Under the pieces are notes generated by a model. The model saw only the letters and a list, made by a program, of their open reading frames with translations. It was not told where the DNA came from and searched no databases. From Afipia carboxidovorans OM5 (lineage in GTDB: Bacteria; Pseudomonadota; Alphaproteobacteria; Rhizobiales; Xanthobacteraceae), in the NCBI RefSeq assembly GCF_000218565.1, contig NC_015684.1, positions 124,001 to 188,000 on the forward strand: a stretch of DNA of 64,000 bases. The letters are read 5' to 3'. Below are positions 61,320-64,000 of the stretch, piece after piece. The position numbers were made by a program, and so were the translations under genes. The number at the start of each line of letters is the position of its first letter. Within the stretch, counting starts at the first letter, position 1.

Positions 61320-62006
61320 ATGCCCACCGCTCGCAAGATTCTGATCGTGGATGATGATAGCGATCTGCGCGAGGCGCTGATGGAGCAACTCGCCCTGCAT
61401 GAAGAGTTCGAGCCGAGCGCCGCCGACACCGGCGCCAAGGGTGCGCTTGCCGCGAAAACCGACTCGCCCGACCTCGTGTTGATGGATGTCGGCCTGCCCG
61501 ACACCGACGGCCGCGAGGTGGTGCGCGGCCTGCGCAAGAGCGGCTTCAAGGCGCCGATCATTATGCTTACCGGGCACGATGGTGAATCCGACACCATCCT
61601 CGGGTTGGAGTCGGGTGCGAACGATTATGTCGCAAAGCCGTTCCGCTTCGCCGTGCTGCTCGCGCGAATCCGCGCGCAGCTGCGTCAGTACGAGGCGAGC
61701 GAGGATGCGGTGTTCTCGGTCGGGCCTTACAGCTTCCGCCCCGGCTCGAAGATGCTCACCGGCGCGAACAGCAAGAAGGTGCGGCTCACCGAAAAGGAAA
61801 CTGCGATCCTGCGCTTCCTCTATCGTGCGGGCCAGCAGGCGGTGACGCGCGAAACGCTGCTGCAGGAAGTGTGGGGTTACAATTCCGGCGTCACCACGCA
61901 CACGCTGGAAACCCATATCTACCGGCTTCGCCAGAAGATCGAGGAAGACGCCGCCAATCCCGAAATTCTGGTGACAGAGTCGGGCGGCTACAAACTTGTC
62001 CCCTGA
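61320..62006 (+). CDS. OmpR/PhoB-type response regulator
   Basis: 228 aa from ATG 61320 with AAAGGA upstream. Receiver: ILIVDDDSDLREAL (acidic pocket), LVLMDVGLPDTDG (phosphoacceptor Asp), IIMLTGHDGESD, GANDYVAKPFRFAVLLARI (Lys). Winged-helix effector: RLTEKETAILRFLYRAGQQAVTRETLLQEVWGYNSGVTTHTLETHIYRLRQKIEED. No histidine kinase is adjacent, so it is an orphan; the hybrid kinase at 17-19 kb is too far to infer a pair. The cyclic-nucleotide-domain gene follows by 66 bases. Confidence 0.94.
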   Translation: MPTARKILIVDDDSDLREALMEQLALHEEFEPSAADTGAKGALAAKTDSPDLVLMDVGLPDTDGREVVRGLRKSGFKAPIIMLTGHDGESDTILGLESGANDYVAKPFRFAVLLARIRAQLRQYEASEDAVFSVGPYSFRPGSKMLTGANSKKVRLTEKETAILRFLYRAGQQAVTRETLLQEVWGYNSGVTTHTLETHIYRLRQKIEEDAANPEILVTESGGYKLVP

Positions 62007-62072
62007 TCTGTGGCATAGCATGATGCGAGACTCATCTCATGGTCCCGCGTCGCGTTCCCAGCTCAGGTTCTT

Positions 62073-62513
62073 ATGTCGATTGAAGACGATATCGCTCTGC
62101 TAGCCCGCGTGCCGGCGCTGAACCTGCTCGGCATGGCCGCGCTGCAGGTGCTTGCGATCGGCGCGGAGCAGCGCGATTACGGCCATGGCGATGTCTTGTT
62201 CCACCAGAACGATATTGCCGATGCCGGCTATGTGGTCCAGCGCGGCTCGTTCCGCATCGCCGCCGAGGGCGGGCCTGAAATGGTGGCGGGTGCGGGCGAG
62301 CTGATCGGCGAGCTTGCGTTGATCCTCGACATGCGCCGCCCCGCAACCGCGACTGCGCTTGAGCATTCGACCGTGGTGCGGGTGTCGCGCACGCTCTATC
62401 AGCGCGTGCTGGAAAGCCACCCCGAAGCCGCGCGTCGTATTCGCGACGATCTCGCCGCACGCACCAATGCAACGACAAGCGCGATTGCGCGGCTGACGTC
62501 GAAGCTGGTGTGA
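62073..62513 (+). CDS. stand-alone cyclic nucleotide-binding domain protein
   Basis: 146 aa. Crp-type beta-roll: LLARVPALNLLGMAALQVLAIGAEQRDYGHGDVLFHQNDIADAGYVVQRGSFRI, then the phosphate-binding cassette region GAGELIGELALILDMRRPATATALEHSTVVRVSR and a short helix (LYQRVLESHPEAARRIRDDL). There is no HTH, kinase or transporter domain. It retains GE and R in the cassette, so it may bind cyclic nucleotide. It follows the response regulator on the same strand and may modulate that pathway (inference from position). Confidence 0.85.
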   Translation: MSIEDDIALLARVPALNLLGMAALQVLAIGAEQRDYGHGDVLFHQNDIADAGYVVQRGSFRIAAEGGPEMVAGAGELIGELALILDMRRPATATALEHSTVVRVSRTLYQRVLESHPEAARRIRDDLAARTNATTSAIARLTSKLV

Positions 62514-62546
62514 TTGGTTTCGACGGCCGCGCCGAATTATCTGATC

Positions 62547-62670
62547 CGTCATGGCCGGGCATAGCCCGTCGAAGACGGGCGTGAACGCCCTGATGTCCCG
62601 GCTATCTACGTCTTTTTTCTGTACTGAAATTCCCAAGACGTGGATGCCCGGCATAAAGCCGGGCATGACG
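62547..62670. repeat. palindromic intergenic repeat, family A, copy 3
   Basis: Begins CCGTCATGGCCGGGCATAGCC and ends GGATGCCCGGCATAAAGCCGGGCATGACG, with CTACGTCTT...AAGACGTGG around a longer centre that holds an extra stem (GCCCGTCGAAGACGGGC). It lies between the convergent cyclic-nucleotide gene and exonuclease III gene. Confidence 0.75.
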
Positions 62671-62701
62671 AGTAGTTGGTTCGTCTAAATTAAAGTGGCT
62701 T

Positions 62702-63517
62702 TCAGATATCCAGCACCGCCGTCACCGGCACATGGTCGGAGGGCCGCTCCCAGCTTCGCGCGTCACGCAAAATCCGGAAGTCACGCACCTTGTCGCCAAG
62801 CGCGGGTGAAACCCAGATGTGATCGAGCCGGCGGCCGCGATTGCCCACGGTCCAGTCGGCGGCGCGATAGCTCCACCAGGTATAGACTTTCTCGTCCATC
62901 GGAATGCGCTGGCGCGCGACGTCGATCCAGCCGCCTTGCGCCTGCACGGCGAGCAGTTTCTCGCATTCGACCGGCGTGTGTGAAACGACATTAAGAAGCT
63001 GGCGATGCGACCACACGTCGTGCTCGTGCGGCGCGACATTGAGGTCACCAACCAGAATATGGTTCGCGCCATCCTCCGCATGTAGCGGCGTGCAGTCGCG
63101 CATCTCGTCGAGGAAGGAGAGCTTGTGCTCGAACTTCGGATTGAGCGCCGGATCGGGAATGTCGCCGCCGGCGGGGACGTAGAAATTGTGCAGCACCAGC
63201 GGTGCAGCAAGGCCTGCACTTTCGCCGAACGCAACCGAGATGTGGCGTGAATCGACCTTGCCGCAGAACATGCGGATGTCTTTTGAAAGGAACGGCCGCT
63301 TCGAGACGATGGCGACGCCGTGATAGCCCTTCTGACCGTTCAGCGCGATGTGCTCATAGCCGAGCCGCTGAAAGCGCTTCAGCGGAAAAACGTCGTCGAT
63401 GCATTTCGTCTCCTGCAGGCACAGCACGTCGGGCCGCCGGTTTTTCAAAAACTTGGCGACGAGATCGATGCGCAGGCGAACGGAATTGATATTCCAGGTG
63501 GCGATGGTGAAGGGCAT
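62702..63517 (-). CDS. xthA: exodeoxyribonuclease III
   Basis: 271 aa, ExoIII/APE family. It cleaves DNA at abasic sites and removes 3' blocks. Motifs: TIATWNINSVRLRIDLVAKFL (Asn), VLCLQETKCIDDVFP (metal Glu), GYHGVAIVSKRP, HNFYVPAGGD, ILVGDLNVAPHEHDVWS (Asp, Asn), RLDHIWVSPAL (Asp) and RPSDHVPVTAVL (catalytic His). Full length. Downstream of the LolA-like gene on the same strand, 81 bases apart. Confidence 0.97.
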   Translation of the reverse strand: MPFTIATWNINSVRLRIDLVAKFLKNRRPDVLCLQETKCIDDVFPLKRFQRLGYEHIALNGQKGYHGVAIVSKRPFLSKDIRMFCGKVDSRHISVAFGESAGLAAPLVLHNFYVPAGGDIPDPALNPKFEHKLSFLDEMRDCTPLHAEDGANHILVGDLNVAPHEHDVWSHRQLLNVVSHTPVECEKLLAVQAQGGWIDVARQRIPMDEKVYTWWSYRAADWTVGNRGRRLDHIWVSPALGDKVRDFRILRDARSWERPSDHVPVTAVLDI

Positions 63518-63598
63518 GAGACGCGGAGGTTTGTGCGCGCGCCTTATCGCACAGGACGGCGGCGATGTCTAAAGCGCGCGCCGGTTGCGTGGATAACC

Positions 63599-64000
63599 TC
63601 AGTTCGAACCGCCCTGATAGGTGGTGTAGTCGATCTTGAACAGGCTCGGATCTGGCTTCTTCGACGCGTCGAGGTTGTAGACCGCAACCGTGGTGTCATA
63701 GCCCTGCGGGTCGGTGACGGTCCACTGCTTCAGCTTGTCGTCTTTCGCGCCCACCATCAGCGTCAGCCGGCTGGTGCCGGTGACCGCCTGCTTCTCCTCG
63801 ATGGTGATGCTGATGTAGAGATCGTCGGCGCTGATGCCGGTGACGTTGGTGTCCTTCAATAGATCGATGTGTGAGGCGAGCAGATAGCGCAGCGGCGTCT
63901 GCGACAGCGGATAGACGTCCTGCGTCGCCAGGCGACGGTCGCGCACGATTACGCTGGTGCCGTCGGCAACGAGCGCGATCGGCGAAGGATCGTCATACTC
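63599..64000 (-). CDS. LolA-like outer-membrane lipoprotein carrier protein (N-terminus outside window)
   Basis: The last 133 residues are visible; the gene enters from the right edge. The visible part reads EYDDPSPIALVADGTSVIVRDRR then LATQDVYPLSQTPLRYLL, YISITIEEKQAVTGTSRLTLMVG, and LKQWTVTDPQGYDTTVAVYNLD. Strand content and the 'P..i.l.aDG..v.i.D..l......pL..tPl.~ll' pattern match LolA, the periplasmic shuttle of lipoproteins. No enzyme motif is visible. The alphaproteobacterial LolA group is divergent, so other LolA-fold carriers are possible. Confidence 0.78.
   Translation of the reverse strand, partial: EYDDPSPIALVADGTSVIVRDRRLATQDVYPLSQTPLRYLLASHIDLLKDTNVTGISADDLYISITIEEKQAVTGTSRLTLMVGAKDDKLKQWTVTDPQGYDTTVAVYNLDASKKPDPSLFKIDYTTYQGGSN

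Overview
The window is high-GC alphaproteobacterial chromosome. Protein wording and gene order fit Nitrobacteraceae (Bradyrhizobium/Afipia/Rhodopseudomonas-like): dnaK-dnaJ-pmtA, hrcA-grpE, a his operon beside hslVU, Tim44/mltA/secB, and dnaQ-coaE-maf-ppsR facing hemJ-rho-mnmE-mnmG-rsmG-parAB. I identified it from sequence reading alone; no database was searched. No rRNA, tRNA, CRISPR array, prophage or insertion sequence was seen.

Layout. 1-7312: flavin reductase fragment, pmtA, dnaJ, dnaK, an exported protein, grpE and hrcA (heat shock and membrane lipid). 7467-13922: rph, rdgB, hemW, an LpoA-like lipoprotein, rsmI, yraN and gshB. 14055-20504: an unknown protein, comM, an exported protein, a hybrid histidine kinase and an OlsB-like acyltransferase. 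20694-27559: coaA and the leftward his genes (hisB, a DUF2628-like gene, hisH, hisA, hisF, hisE), then hslVU. 27674-33998: Smr protein, mltA, Tim44-like protein, secB, dnaQ, coaE, maf and ppsR.

Near 34.0-34.5 kb lies a 540-base non-coding stretch where transcription switches from leftward (ppsR-maf-coaE-dnaQ) to rightward (hemJ, rho). It has several DnaA-box-like matches and an AT-richer patch, and is my candidate chromosomal origin. Perfect parS palindromes (two before mnmG, one inside rsmG) and parAB follow at 47-52 kb, as expected close to an alphaproteobacterial origin.

Between rho (ends 36503) and mnmE (45648) sits an accessory block: an XRE-cupin regulator, GST, 2-hydroxyacid dehydrogenase, gentisate-dioxygenase-like cupin, a tartrate/D-malate-type dehydrogenase and a NitT/TauT-type ABC transporter, followed by a YyaL-like protein. 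It looks like an uptake and catabolism unit for an organic acid. The binding-protein gene appears frameshifted at a run of seven A in its signal peptide.

The right end carries a GT39-like membrane protein, holA, lptE, leuS, a diguanylate cyclase, a YggS protein, an L,D-transpeptidase, an OmpR-type regulator, a cyclic-nucleotide-domain protein, exonuclease III and a truncated LolA-like gene. Palindromic intergenic repeats of several families punctuate the window. RpoH-like promoters are visible before dnaK, and more weakly before grpE and hslVU.
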